This document shows, one piece after another, positions 17,256 through 25,717 of a stretch of 35,655 bases of DNA. Source of the stretch: Candidatus Methylomirabilota bacterium (GTDB taxonomy: Bacteria > Methylomirabilota > Methylomirabilia > Methylomirabilales > 2-02-FULL-66-22); contig JAPLLC010000072.1 of NCBI GenBank assembly GCA_026387775.1, positions 1 to 35,655 on the forward strand, in the 5' to 3' direction. Positions within the stretch are counted from its first letter, which is position 1, and the number at the start of each line of letters is the position of its first letter. The notes beneath the pieces are model-generated. The model saw only the letters and a program-made list of their open reading frames with translations. It was not told the origin of the DNA and did not search any database. The position numbers were made by a program, and so were the translations under genes.

Positions 17256-17300
17256 GTGTTGCCAGGAGGACAGGGGGTAGTCATCGGTTGACGGCGAGCT

Positions 17301-17321
17301 GGCAGCGGGCAGCAGGCAGAG
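17301..17321. repeat. Heptamer tandem repeat (GGCAGNN x3)
   Basis: GGCAGCG, GGCAGCA and GGCAGAG follow one another without gaps in the 100-bp space before the first dctP. A different heptamer array with the same period lies at 23710-23781. Short period-7 arrays are a known class of intergenic repeat in several phyla. No function can be assigned. Confidence 0.6.
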
Positions 17322-17355
17322 GTTCAGGAATGCCTACACGGAGGAGGAGGCGGCC

Positions 17356-18345
17356 ATGAAACGTGGGATCGCTCTCGGAATCGTCATGACGATCGCAGTC
17401 CTGGTGTTTGCGGCGGGACCGGCCCCGGCCCAGCAACCGATCGTGATCAAGCTGGGCAACGTGCAGGCGACAGGGGACATCGTCCAGACCGGGTTGAAGA
17501 GATTCGCCGACCTGGTGGGTGAGCGGACCAAGGGGCAGGTTCAAGTCCAAGTGTTCCCCGCCTCGCAGCTCGGTACGGAGCAGGAACTCCTGGAGGGCGT
17601 GCAGCTCGGGACCGTGCACATGTTCGAGGGCAGCACGGGGTCCGTCGGTCGCTTCTTACCCGACCTGGAGGCCTTCGCCGCGCCGTACATCTGGCGGGAT
17701 ACCGATCACATGCTGAAAGCCGTGCGAGGGCCTATCGGGCAGGGGCTGGCCGATCGCCTGGTGAAAGCCAAGGGCATCCGCGTGCTCGATTTCGGCTGGC
17801 TCTTCGGCAACCGGTATCTCACCACCAAGGCCAAGGCGATCAACCGGCCTGAAGATCTCAAGGGGATGAAGATCCGCGTGCAGCCCACCGCGATCTATCT
17901 GGAGACGATCAAGGCCATGGGGGCCAACCCGACGACGATGGACTCCAAGGAGGTCTATCTCGGGCTACAGAGCGGCGTGATCGACGGCCAGGAGAACCCG
18001 CCGTTCGTCATCTTCAACAACAAGTTGTTCGAGGTGCAGAAGTACGTGATGCTGACCGCCCACATCACGCAGAACCAGGCGGTGGTCATCAACGACAAGT
18101 TCTACCAGGGTCTGTCGCCGGAGCATCGAAAGATTCTGACCGAGGCAGCCTACGAGGCCGGCAACTTCCAGAACGACCTCATCCTGAAGAGCGAGCAGGA
18201 GTACCTGGACAAACTGAAGGAGAAGGGGATGACGGTCGTGCAGCCGGATGTGAAGGCCTTCCGCGAGGCAACCAAGGACGTCTGGAAGAAGGTCTCGGAG
18301 AAGTGGGAGGCCGGACTGTACGATCGGATCCAGGCGGTGAAGTAG
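17356..18345 (+). CDS. dctP: TRAP transporter substrate-binding protein DctP (system 1)
   Basis: A 329-residue periplasmic binding protein. Residues 1-25 are a Sec signal peptide ending APA before QQ. The DctP domain contains EQELLEGVQLGTVHMFEG, PEDLKGMKIRVQPT with the Arg that commonly binds a substrate carboxylate, and GVIDGQENPPFVIFNNKLFEVQKY. This Arg suggests an organic-acid or sugar-acid ligand. GGAGGAGG just upstream supports ATG 17356. It forms a complete TRAP system with the two membrane genes that follow. It is a distant paralogue of the DctP at 24645. Confidence 0.93.
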   Translation: MKRGIALGIVMTIAVLVFAAGPAPAQQPIVIKLGNVQATGDIVQTGLKRFADLVGERTKGQVQVQVFPASQLGTEQELLEGVQLGTVHMFEGSTGSVGRFLPDLEAFAAPYIWRDTDHMLKAVRGPIGQGLADRLVKAKGIRVLDFGWLFGNRYLTTKAKAINRPEDLKGMKIRVQPTAIYLETIKAMGANPTTMDSKEVYLGLQSGVIDGQENPPFVIFNNKLFEVQKYVMLTAHITQNQAVVINDKFYQGLSPEHRKILTEAAYEAGNFQNDLILKSEQEYLDKLKEKGMTVVQPDVKAFREATKDVWKKVSEKWEAGLYDRIQAVK

Positions 18346-18375
18346 AACCAGGAGAAGCGCGGGGGAGCACTGGGG

Positions 18376-18416
18376 CAGGGGAGCGCGGACACCGCAGTCG
18401 TCCTGCGCCTTCCCTG
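18376..18416 (+). other. Hairpin between dctP and dctQ of TRAP system 1
   Basis: CAGGGGA-GCGC-GGAC (18376-18390) pairs with GTCC-(T)-GCGC-(C)-TTCCCTG (18400-18416), giving about 15 base pairs with two single-base bulges, one G-T pair and a 9-nt loop. No T-run follows, so it is not a classical terminator. It could stabilise the 3' end of dctP mRNA or reduce read-through, making the binding protein more abundant than the membrane subunits. A comparable hairpin lies at the same place in system 2. Confidence 0.55.
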
Positions 18417-18449
18417 TCTCTTCTCGACTCCGCCCCGAGAGCGACTACC

Positions 18450-18929
18450 ATGCCTAGACTCCTCGATCGTGTTGTCGGCAGCGTGCTCGCGCTGATCATG
18501 GGCGGGATGACGGTCCTGGTCTTCTCGAGCGTCGTGCTCCGTTACGTCCTGAACAACCCCGTGACCTGGAGTGAAGAGCTGGCCTCGCTGCTCTTTGCCT
18601 GGCTCACCTTCGTGGGGGCGTATGTCGGTTTTCGGACGCACTCGCACATCCGGATCGACACGCTGACGATGTACCTGCCGGCTGGGGTGCGGTCGGGGCT
18701 CCTGCGAGCCGTCGACGCGGGCGTCCTGCTGATCCTGGGCATCTTCGTCTGGCAGGGCTTCAGTCTGGTGATGACCACCTGGAGCTTGGAATTCCCGGCG
18801 ATGGAGATCTCCCGCGGGTATCTGTATCTGTCGCTGCCCATCGGGGCGTGTCTCATGCTTGCGGCCATCCTGTTGTCATCGCGCAGCGATGTCGGTGGAC
18901 GCGGAAATGAGGAGGGGCCCGGATGCTGA
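18450..18929 (+). CDS. dctQ: TRAP transporter small membrane subunit DctQ (system 1)
   Basis: A 159-residue protein with four hydrophobic segments and the family block VVLRYVLNNPVTWSEELASL near residues 27-46, followed by the G-x-R-x-H-I-R-I-D motif (GFRTHSHIRID). ATG 18450 gives the expected short N-terminus (MPRLLDRVVGSVLALIM). In-frame codons upstream would add an unrelated Arg/Gly-rich leader and are rejected. It overlaps dctM by a few bases, so translation is probably coupled. Confidence 0.88.
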   Translation: MPRLLDRVVGSVLALIMGGMTVLVFSSVVLRYVLNNPVTWSEELASLLFAWLTFVGAYVGFRTHSHIRIDTLTMYLPAGVRSGLLRAVDAGVLLILGIFVWQGFSLVMTTWSLEFPAMEISRGYLYLSLPIGACLMLAAILLSSRSDVGGRGNEEGPGC

Positions 18930-20200
18930 TCCTGGTGGGCGTCCTCCTCCTGCTCCTCGCCTTGGAGTTTCCCGTCGCCTTTGCCATGACCGGCGCCTCC
19001 GCCGTCTATATCCTCGCCAAGGGCGGCATCCCGCTGGTGGTTATGGCCCAGCGGGTCACGGTCGGGGTGGACTCGTTCGTGTTGCTGGCCATTCCTTTTT
19101 TCTTTCTGGCCGGCGAGCTCATGAACCGCGGCGGCATCACGCAGCGATTGATTGACCTGGCGCAAGCGCTGGTTGGAGGGATCCGCGGCGGGCTCGGCCA
19201 TGTGACCGTCGTGACCAACATGATCATGGCCGGAATGTCGGGATCGGCCGTGGCGGATGCGACAGGGACCGGCACCCTCCTGATTCCCGCCATGGAGCGC
19301 GCCGGCTACCCAAAGGCATTCTCCGCCGCGCTGGTGGGGGCCGCCTCGACCATCGGGCCGGTGATCCCGCCGAGCATTCCCTTCGTCATCTATGGGGGCA
19401 TCACCGGCGTGTCGGTCGGGCGGCTGTTTCTCGGCGGGGTGGTCCCGGGCGTGCTGATGGGCGTATTCCTGATGGGGGCTGTCTACTGGGTGGCCAAGCG
19501 CCGGGGGTACCGCGCCGAGGGCTGGCCGCGCCTGTCGGACGCCCTGGCCAGCATCTGGCGCGCGATTCCGGTCATGCTGTTCCCCGTGATCATCCTGGGG
19601 GGCATCTTCAGCGGGGTCGTCACGCCCACCGAGGCGGCGGTGGTGGCGGTGGTGTATGCCGTGCTGCTGGCGACCCTGTTCTACCGGGAACTGACGCCAA
19701 GGGAACTGGTCCAAGTCCTCACATCCGTGGCGGGCAACACGGCCAAGATCACCTTCATCATCGCCAGCGCCGGTCTCTACGGCTGGCTCCTGGCCCGCGA
19801 GGGGGCTCCGCAGCGGCTGGCAGACCTGTTCCTGGGCGTGTCGCAGGAGCCCTGGGCCATCCTCCTGATGGTGAACGCCCTGCTTCTGGTCCTCGGCTGC
19901 CTGATGGAGACGACCGCGCTTCTCGTGATCCTGACACCGGTCCTCATGGATCTCATCAGCAAGGTCGGCATCGACCCCGTACACTTCGGGGTGGTGCTGA
20001 CGCTCAACCTCATGATCGGCCTGCTCACACCGCCGGTCGGGATGACGCTCTACGTCATGGTCAGCCTGGCCGATGTTTCGGTGACCGAGTTCACCCGGGA
20101 ATGCGCCATCTTCATGTTCGCGCTGGTGGTGGTGCTCGGCCTTATCACCTACGTGCCGGGGCTCGTGACCTTCCTGCCGCATCTGATCATGGGGAAGTGA
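18923..20200 (+). CDS. dctM: TRAP transporter large permease subunit DctM (system 1)
   Basis: A 425-residue polytopic membrane protein of the ion-dependent TRAP family, which drives uptake with a sodium or proton gradient. It shows FFFLAGELMNRGGITQRLI, GMSGSAVADATGTGTLLIPAM, STIGPVIPPSIPFVIYG and a C-terminal repeat LNLMIGLLTPPVGMTLYV, all typical of DctM. Length is normal. The SDR gene starts 42 nt later. Confidence 0.95.
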   Translation: MLILVGVLLLLLALEFPVAFAMTGASAVYILAKGGIPLVVMAQRVTVGVDSFVLLAIPFFFLAGELMNRGGITQRLIDLAQALVGGIRGGLGHVTVVTNMIMAGMSGSAVADATGTGTLLIPAMERAGYPKAFSAALVGAASTIGPVIPPSIPFVIYGGITGVSVGRLFLGGVVPGVLMGVFLMGAVYWVAKRRGYRAEGWPRLSDALASIWRAIPVMLFPVIILGGIFSGVVTPTEAAVVAVVYAVLLATLFYRELTPRELVQVLTSVAGNTAKITFIIASAGLYGWLLAREGAPQRLADLFLGVSQEPWAILLMVNALLLVLGCLMETTALLVILTPVLMDLISKVGIDPVHFGVVLTLNLMIGLLTPPVGMTLYVMVSLADVSVTEFTRECAIFMFALVVVLGLITYVPGLVTFLPHLIMGK

Positions 20201-20242
20201 GACGAGGCGGCGATTTGAATGACGATCAAAGGAGGGACTGTC

Positions 20243-21004
20243 ATGACACTTGCCGGCAAGGTCGCTGTCGTCACCGGCGTGACCAGCCCGCTGGGGCAGG
20301 CCATCGCCTTGCGCCTGGCGGCAGAGGGGGCCGCCGTCGCCGTGACCGGCCACACGCCCGCCAAGGTGGAAGAAGTGGCCGGGGCGCTGGAGCAGGCGAA
20401 GGCGAGATTCATGGCGGAAGCCCTCGACCTCACGGTGCCGGAGACGGTCGAGGCGTTCTTCGGGCGCGTCGCCGAGCGGCTCGGCTCGACGGATATTCTG
20501 GTCAACGGCACGGCCTGGCGTGTCCGCGCCACCTTTCTGGAGACGACTTATGCGGACTGGCGCAACACGTTCGCGGGATGCGTGGACAGCTACTTCTACT
20601 GCAGTCTCGCCGCGGCGAGACAGATGGTGCCGCGGAAGTGGGGCCGGATCGTCAACATCGGTTCGATCGTGGCCGAGGCCTACAACGCGCCCTTTGCCGC
20701 CTACACGGCCGCCAAGGGGGCCGTCCATTCCCTGACCAAGGCGATGGCCTGCGATCTCGCCCCGCACGGGATCACGGTCAACGTGATGGCGCCGGGCGTG
20801 ATTGACTCTCCCTACACGCGAACCAATGTCTCGCCCGAGGCGCTGGCCAAGCGGCTGGAGCGGATCCCGATGGGGAGGCTGGGCACGCCCGAGGACTGCG
20901 CGGCGGCGGTGGCGAAGCTGGTCGCGCCGGACATGGACTACATCACGGGACAGCTCTTCTTCGTGGATGGGGGATTCCTGAGCGCGGGCGTCATCACGCG
21001 GTAG
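20243..21004 (+). CDS. SDR-family oxidoreductase (1)
   Basis: A 253-residue short-chain dehydrogenase. The cofactor loop reads TGVTSPLG instead of the usual TGxxxGIG, and NNAG reads NGTA. The catalytic triad is intact, with S141, Y154 and K158 (YTAAK). The C-terminal GQLFFVDGG is standard. The altered cofactor loop places it outside the most typical branch but does not imply loss of function. GGAGG 7 nt before ATG 20243 is better than the in-frame ATG at 20219. It is probably one of the redox steps of the catabolic cassette. Confidence 0.9.
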   Translation: MTLAGKVAVVTGVTSPLGQAIALRLAAEGAAVAVTGHTPAKVEEVAGALEQAKARFMAEALDLTVPETVEAFFGRVAERLGSTDILVNGTAWRVRATFLETTYADWRNTFAGCVDSYFYCSLAAARQMVPRKWGRIVNIGSIVAEAYNAPFAAYTAAKGAVHSLTKAMACDLAPHGITVNVMAPGVIDSPYTRTNVSPEALAKRLERIPMGRLGTPEDCAAAVAKLVAPDMDYITGQLFFVDGGFLSAGVITR

Positions 21005-21026
21005 TGCGGGAAGGAGGTTGTGATTG

Positions 21027-21887
21027 ATGGAAGTGAGACAGTTCGGCAAGACCGGGGAGAGGTTCTCCATCCTGAGTTTTGGCGCGCAACGAATCGTGGA
21101 TGGCCATCAATGCTCCGAGGCGGAAGCCGTGCGGATGGTCAACTACGCATTGGACCACGGCATCCGGTATTTCGACACGGCGTGGGTCTATTCGCAAGGG
21201 CAGTCCGAGGAGCGGGTGGGCAAGGTGGCCAAGCAGCGGCGCGGGGAAATGTGGATTGCCACCAAGACCAGGGGCCGCACCCGGGCGGAGGCGCTGACCC
21301 AACTCGAGGAGAGCCTGGGGCGGCTGCAGACGGATCATGTAGATGAGTGGCGGATGCACAACATCTGGAACACGGAAGAGCTGGACAAGCTCACCGCACC
21401 GGGAGGCGCACTGGAGGCGGCCGTCCAGGCTCGGGAACAGGGCAAGGTGCGGTACATCAGCATGAGCGGGCACCGGAATCCGCAGGTGCAGGTCGAAGCG
21501 TTGAGGCGGTTCCCCTTCGACAGCATGCTGGTCGCGTTGTCGGCCCTCGATCATTTCATCCTGAGCTTCGCGGAGGAGTTCTTGCCGGTCGCCAACGCAA
21601 AGGGGATCGCCGTCATCGGGATGAAGGCCATGGGACTGGCGAAGCTCGGCCCCTATTACGAACGGGCCCTGCGATATAGCTTGGCTCTGCCCGTCAGCAC
21701 GACCATCGTTGGCATGGAATCCATGGATCAGTTGAAGAGGAACCTGGCCGTGGCTGAGGACTTCACGCCTCTCAGCGACGAGGAGAAGCTGGAGTTCTTC
21801 AAGGAAATCATCCCACTGGCCACGCCGCAGGTCATGAAGTGGAAGGCGCAAGATTTCGAGAACCCGATTGCTTGGGAAAAACGATAA
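21027..21887 (+). CDS. Aldo/keto reductase
   Basis: A 286-residue NAD(P)H-dependent reductase with the complete catalytic tetrad D50 (RYFDTAWVYS), Y55, K80 (ATKTRG) and H111 (WRMHN). The barrel is somewhat short for the family (usually 300-330), with a compact C-terminal cofactor site in which TTIVGMESMDQLKRN is visible. AAGGAGG lies upstream, and ATG 21027 follows a TTG at 21024 that could also initiate. It lies within the run of closely spaced enzymes between the two TRAP systems; its carbonyl substrate is unknown. Confidence 0.9.
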   Translation: MEVRQFGKTGERFSILSFGAQRIVDGHQCSEAEAVRMVNYALDHGIRYFDTAWVYSQGQSEERVGKVAKQRRGEMWIATKTRGRTRAEALTQLEESLGRLQTDHVDEWRMHNIWNTEELDKLTAPGGALEAAVQAREQGKVRYISMSGHRNPQVQVEALRRFPFDSMLVALSALDHFILSFAEEFLPVANAKGIAVIGMKAMGLAKLGPYYERALRYSLALPVSTTIVGMESMDQLKRNLAVAEDFTPLSDEEKLEFFKEIIPLATPQVMKWKAQDFENPIAWEKR

Positions 21888-21927
21888 TCACGAGAACCGG
21901 CACGCGCGTGCCGAGGAGCGCGGACGC

Positions 21928-22815
21928 ATGGAGCAGACGGTAGCCTTTATTGGCCTGGGAATCATGGGCGGGCGGATGGTCAAGAACGTGCTGAAGGCCG
22001 GCTACGCCGTGCGAGCGCAGAACCGCACGGCGGCCAAGACAGAGGCGCTCAGGCCGCTGGGGGCCACCGTCGCCTCCACGCCGCGCGAGGCGGCCACCGG
22101 CGCCGAGATCGTCGTCACCATGGTGGCGGACCCGCCGGCCCTGGCGGCGGTGCTGGAGGGGCCGGACGGCGCCTTGGCCGGCTGCCGGCCCGGAACCCTG
22201 GTCATCGATATGAGCACCGTGGACCCGGACACCAGCCGGGCCATGGCCGCCAAGGCGCAGGCGCGCGGGTTGCGCTATCTGGAGGCACCGGTCACGGGCG
22301 GCGTCGGGGCCGCGGAGCACGGGACGCTTACGATCATGGCGGGCGGGACACCGGAAGATTTCGCGGCGGCCAAGCCGCTGCTCGAGAGCATGGGCAAGAA
22401 GATCCTGCACGTGGGTCCGATGGGGCACGGCTCGGTGCTGAAGCTGGCGACCAACGTGGTGGCCGCAGGCATTATCGCGCTGATGAGCGAGGGGCTGACG
22501 CTGGCGACGAAGGCGGGCCTCGACCCGACCATGGTGGTCGAGGTGCTGGCGGAGCGATCGCCGCTGATCGGGCGAGCAGGACCACGGGTCCTCTCGGGTG
22601 ACTTCTCTCCGAACTTCCCTTTGCGGTTGGCCGCCAAGGATGTGCGGTTGGCGCTGGACGCCGCGCGAGTCGTCGGAGCACCGATGTTCGCCGCCGCCGC
22701 GGTGGGCCAGGTGCAGTCCGCCGCCCTGGCCAAGGGGCTGGGAGATTTCGACCAGTCGGTCATGATTCGGGTGCTGGAAGAGCTGGCCGGTATCGAATCT
22801 CGTCGGGCGGTGTGA
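21928..22815 (+). CDS. Beta-hydroxyacid dehydrogenase (3-hydroxyisobutyrate / tartronate-semialdehyde reductase family)
   Basis: A 295-residue NAD(P)-binding protein. The N-terminus has IGLGIMGGRM (GxGxxG), followed by the substrate motif DMSTVDPDTS, the glycine-rich EAPVTGGVGAAEHGTL and catalytic K172 in GSVLKLATN. Family members reduce or oxidise 3-hydroxy acids, including 3-hydroxyisobutyrate, glycerate/tartronate semialdehyde and 4-hydroxybutyrate. In sugar-acid degradation the reductase GarR/GlxR is the common member, so a three-carbon end step is plausible here. ATG 21928 is chosen because it gives the normal start MEQTVAFIGLG. Confidence 0.92.
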   Translation: MEQTVAFIGLGIMGGRMVKNVLKAGYAVRAQNRTAAKTEALRPLGATVASTPREAATGAEIVVTMVADPPALAAVLEGPDGALAGCRPGTLVIDMSTVDPDTSRAMAAKAQARGLRYLEAPVTGGVGAAEHGTLTIMAGGTPEDFAAAKPLLESMGKKILHVGPMGHGSVLKLATNVVAAGIIALMSEGLTLATKAGLDPTMVVEVLAERSPLIGRAGPRVLSGDFSPNFPLRLAAKDVRLALDAARVVGAPMFAAAAVGQVQSAALAKGLGDFDQSVMIRVLEELAGIESRRAV

Positions 22816-22848
22816 TCCCGCCAGACCGCGGGAGGAATGGGAGGCAGC

Positions 22849-23661
22849 ATGGACCTTCAGCTCACGGGAAAGGTCGCGTTGGTCACGGGAGGAGCCCGCG
22901 GGATCGGCCGGGGGATCGCCCTGACGCTGGCGGGCGAAGGGGCGAAGGTCGCGATTGACTTTGCGAGTCGCGCGGACGCCGCCGCCGAGGTCGTCCGCAA
23001 GATCGAGGCCGGCGGCGGTGAGGCCGTCGCCTTCCAGGCCGATGTGGGCCGGTACGCCGAGGTCGATCGCATGGTGGGCGACGTCCTGAAGCGCTTCGGC
23101 CGGATCGACATCCTGGTGAACAACGCCGGGATCGTCAGCCGGAAACCGATCCTGGAGATCCCGCTGGAGGAGTGGGACCGGGTGGTGCGGACGAACCTTT
23201 ACGGCTGTTTTCACTGCTCCCGGCTGGTCGGCCGGCACATGGTCGCCCGGGGCGGCGGGGGCAAGATCGTCAGTATCTCGTCCATCCACGGGCGGGTGGC
23301 CAAGGCGAACCTGGGTCCGTATTGCGCCACCAAGGCGGCCATCGAGATGTTCAGCAAGCAACTCGCGGTGGAGCTGGCGCCGCACCGGATCAACGTGAAC
23401 GCGGTCGCCTCCGGGACCATCATCACCGAGATCAACCTGCCCCTCTACCAGAGCGCCAAGCCGGAGGACGTGGAGAAACGGACGGCCGTGCTCCATCGAG
23501 TGCCCTGGCGGGAAATCGGCCAGCCCGAGGACATCGGGCGCGCGGTGGCCTTCCTGGCGTCTGATGCGGCTCGCTACATCACCGGCGCCGTGCTCTACGT
23601 GGACGGCGGCTACACCGCCGACGGCACGCCACGGCTGCCGTCGGGCGCCCAGGTGCCGTAG
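22849..23661 (+). CDS. SDR-family oxidoreductase (2)
   Basis: A 270-residue classical short-chain dehydrogenase with TGGARGIGRG, NNAGIVSRK and the catalytic residues S145, Y158 and K162 (YCATK). The C-terminus ends ITGAVLYVDGGYTADG plus a short extension. GGGAGG before ATG 22849 gives better spacing than the in-frame ATG at 22837. Its motifs are more standard than those of the first SDR at 20243, so the two are not a recent duplication. Relatives include glucose, gluconate and 3-oxoacyl dehydrogenases; specificity is unknown. Confidence 0.92.
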   Translation: MDLQLTGKVALVTGGARGIGRGIALTLAGEGAKVAIDFASRADAAAEVVRKIEAGGGEAVAFQADVGRYAEVDRMVGDVLKRFGRIDILVNNAGIVSRKPILEIPLEEWDRVVRTNLYGCFHCSRLVGRHMVARGGGGKIVSISSIHGRVAKANLGPYCATKAAIEMFSKQLAVELAPHRINVNAVASGTIITEINLPLYQSAKPEDVEKRTAVLHRVPWREIGQPEDIGRAVAFLASDAARYITGAVLYVDGGYTADGTPRLPSGAQVP

Positions 23662-23705
23662 GGGACGGGCACGCCCTGCGGGGAAGCAGTGGGGATTTGA
23701 AATTG

Positions 23706-23785
23706 AAAACCGACAACCGACAACGGACAATAGCAAACGGTGAGAGCGTCGGCTGGCCGGTTGTCCGTTGTCCGTTGTCAGTTTT
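23706..23785. repeat. Inverted repeat built of heptamer units
   Basis: The left arm (23706-23730) contains CCGACAA, CCGACAA and CGGACAA in tandem. The right arm (23761-23785) contains TTGTCCG, TTGTCCG and TTGTCAG. The two 25-nt arms are reverse complements at 23 of 25 positions, separated by 30 nt. The array lies in the 144-bp gap before the lactonase-like gene. The period-7 structure is like that at 17301. Confidence 0.8.
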
Positions 23786-23805
23786 GCATTGACGAGGTGC
23801 GCAGG

Positions 23806-24543
23806 ATGATCCACTGGACGATCACCATGCTGGACACGGGGACGCAGAGCCAGGTCAAGGGGTTCATGACGTACCTCACCGATATGGACCAGCCGATCCA
23901 GATCCCCGTTCCCATCGCCCTGATCGAGGGGCCCCGGAAGATCCTGGTCGACACGAGCTTCCTGTCGGTGGAGCGCACCTGGGAAGTCCGCCGCCGGAAG
24001 ATCGTCCGGACCCCGGCGCAGGAAGTGGTGGCGGCCCTGGCCGCGGCCGGCGTCCGTCCCGAGGAGATCGGCATCGTCATCCTGACCCACCTCCATTACG
24101 ACCATTGCGGCAACAACCGGCTCTTCCCCAACGCCCGCTTCTTCGTCCAGCGAGAGGAGCTCCGCTATGCCCTGGCGCCGACCAGCTTCGATGCCTCTGC
24201 GTACTTTGCCCCCAGCCTGGGCATCATTCCCGATTATCTGGGGACGAAGTTCGAGCTCCTGGACGGGGATGCCGAGCTGGCCGACGGTGTCCGGGCCATC
24301 ACGACCCCCGGGCACACACCGGGGCACCAGTCGGTGCTGGTGGACACGGCCACCGGCCGCTATTGCATTGCCGGGGACGCGGTGATGTGGTACGAGAATC
24401 TGGAGCGGCAAATCCCGCCGGGGATTCACACCTCGATGATTGACTGCATGATGTCCATGGCGCGGATCGTCCGGGAGTCGAACCATGTCCTCCCCGGGCA
24501 CGATCCCAAGGTATTTGCCCGACAACCGGCCCGATACCCGTGA
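23806..24543 (+). CDS. Metallo-beta-lactamase-fold hydrolase, lactonase-like
   Basis: A 245-residue enzyme with all dinuclear metal ligands: H95-x-H97-x-D99-H100 (THLHYDHCGN), H170 (TPGHTPGH), D191 (AGDAV) and H232 (LPGHDPK). The layout and length match AiiA/AhlD-type N-acyl-homoserine lactonases and related lactone hydrolases. In a cluster full of dehydrogenases, hydrolysis of a sugar lactone is at least as likely as quorum quenching. ATG 23806 is preferred. The upstream in-frame start at 23740 would translate the right arm of the repeat. Confidence 0.85.
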   Translation: MIHWTITMLDTGTQSQVKGFMTYLTDMDQPIQIPVPIALIEGPRKILVDTSFLSVERTWEVRRRKIVRTPAQEVVAALAAAGVRPEEIGIVILTHLHYDHCGNNRLFPNARFFVQREELRYALAPTSFDASAYFAPSLGIIPDYLGTKFELLDGDAELADGVRAITTPGHTPGHQSVLVDTATGRYCIAGDAVMWYENLERQIPPGIHTSMIDCMMSMARIVRESNHVLPGHDPKVFARQPARYP

Positions 24544-24644
24544 AGGGGGCGACGGGCTTCGAGGAGGTGAGCGAGACGTAGAATCGATGCGCGTTGCGGT
24601 GTGCGATCGGTGAACTCGTTCTACTGCCGAGGAGGGTAGAGGCC

Positions 24645-25643
24645 ATGCGAACCGCGTTGCGATGGATCGGTGTTGTGATTTTGATCGGTGGGCTCGGTGG
24701 GTTCGTGGTCCCGTCAGCCCAGGCGGGCACCACGATCGGCATCAAGCTCGCTTCGGGGGTGGCGCCGGATCACCCGGAGAACATCGGCGCCCGGAAGATT
24801 AAGGAGTTGGTGGAGAAGAAAGCCGGGGACCAGCTGGATGTCCAGGTCTTCACCGATGGGCAGCTCGGCGACCAGCGGACCATGGTGGAGAACATGCGGA
24901 ACGGTACCCTGGAGGTCACCTGGGTCACGGTGGGCTTCTTTGGGTCCTACGAGCCCATCCTGAACGTGATCGAGAGCGGCTACCTGTTCCGAGACAGCCA
25001 GCACTCCTACAAGGTCTTCGACGGGCCGATGGGAGAAGAGATCCGCGGTCTGGTCGAGAAGCACGGGGTGAAGCTCCTCGGCTATTGGGAGGCCGGCCTC
25101 CGTCACATCACCAATAGCGCTCGGCCCATCAGGACGCCTGAGGATCTCAAGGGACTGAAGATACGGACCCCCCAGGCAAAGTACCACTTGAACACCCTGA
25201 AGTACATGGGGGCCAACCCGGTGGCCATGTCCTTCGGTGAGCTGTATACCGCCATGCAACAGAAGGTGGTGGACGGTCAGGAGAACCCAGTCTCCAACAT
25301 CTACAAGTCGAAGTTCTACGAGGTGCAGAAGTACATGTCCCTCACCGGGCACCTGCATCTGACCCACATGGTCATGTACAGCGCCAAGCTGTGGGACAAG
25401 CTGCCGGCCGATCTGCAGAAGATCGTACGCGAGTCCGTGATCGAGTCCCAGGAGACACAGCGCAAGGCGGTCCGGGACGACGACGAGAACCTGACCAAGG
25501 AGTTGAAGGCTAAGGGGATGCTGGTCAACGAGGCCGACCGGGACGCCTTCCGGAAGTCCGTCCTGCCTCTGCGCGAGGAAGCGGTGAAGGAGTTCGGACC
25601 CAAGGCCAAGGAGTGGATCGACAAGATCGAGGCCACGAAGTAG
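24645..25643 (+). CDS. dctP: TRAP transporter substrate-binding protein DctP (system 2)
   Basis: A 332-residue periplasmic protein with a Sec signal peptide ending AQA after residue 27. Characteristic segments are DQRTMVENMRNGTLEVTWVT, PEDLKGLKIRTPQAK with the carboxylate-binding Arg, and KVVDGQENPVSNIYKSKFYE. GGAGGG 8 nt upstream supports ATG 24645. It shares the fold and key Arg with the DctP at 17356 but differs through most of the ligand pocket, so a second, related acidic substrate is likely. Confidence 0.93.
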   Translation: MRTALRWIGVVILIGGLGGFVVPSAQAGTTIGIKLASGVAPDHPENIGARKIKELVEKKAGDQLDVQVFTDGQLGDQRTMVENMRNGTLEVTWVTVGFFGSYEPILNVIESGYLFRDSQHSYKVFDGPMGEEIRGLVEKHGVKLLGYWEAGLRHITNSARPIRTPEDLKGLKIRTPQAKYHLNTLKYMGANPVAMSFGELYTAMQQKVVDGQENPVSNIYKSKFYEVQKYMSLTGHLHLTHMVMYSAKLWDKLPADLQKIVRESVIESQETQRKAVRDDDENLTKELKAKGMLVNEADRDAFRKSVLPLREEAVKEFGPKAKEWIDKIEATK

Positions 25644-25653
25644 CAGGGACTGC

Positions 25654-25692
25654 CGCGAGGGGCGTGGGAGACGAGCCTCCACGCCCCTCGCG
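25654..25692 (+). other. Perfect 14-bp hairpin between dctP and dctQ of TRAP system 2
   Basis: CGCGAGGGGCGTGG (25654-25667) and CCACGCCCCTCGCG (25679-25692) are exact reverse complements around an 11-nt loop. There is no T-run. It begins 10 nt after the dctP stop. Its placement matches the hairpin in system 1, although the sequences differ, and fits mRNA stabilisation of the binding-protein segment or partial termination. Confidence 0.7.
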
Positions 25693-25717
25693 CATAGGAA
25701 CGAAGGAGCCAAGCGCC

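Noticed and set aside
18542-21070. 842-codon minus-strand open frame
   Set aside because: It is antisense to the TRAP DctQ/DctM and SDR genes, with His/Asp/Gly-rich low-complexity translation and no ribosome site.
23740-23805. N-terminal extension of the lactonase-like protein
   Set aside because: It would translate the right arm of the heptamer inverted repeat; ATG 23806 has a ribosome site and gives the normal family start.
21832-24525. 897-codon minus-strand open frame
   Set aside because: It is antisense to four well-recognised enzymes; composition is that of a complement-strand shadow.
23806-24543. Quorum-quenching system
   Set aside because: The enzyme resembles AHL lactonases, but no LuxI/LuxR-type gene is present and the neighbours are sugar-catabolic; a sugar lactone is the more economical guess.
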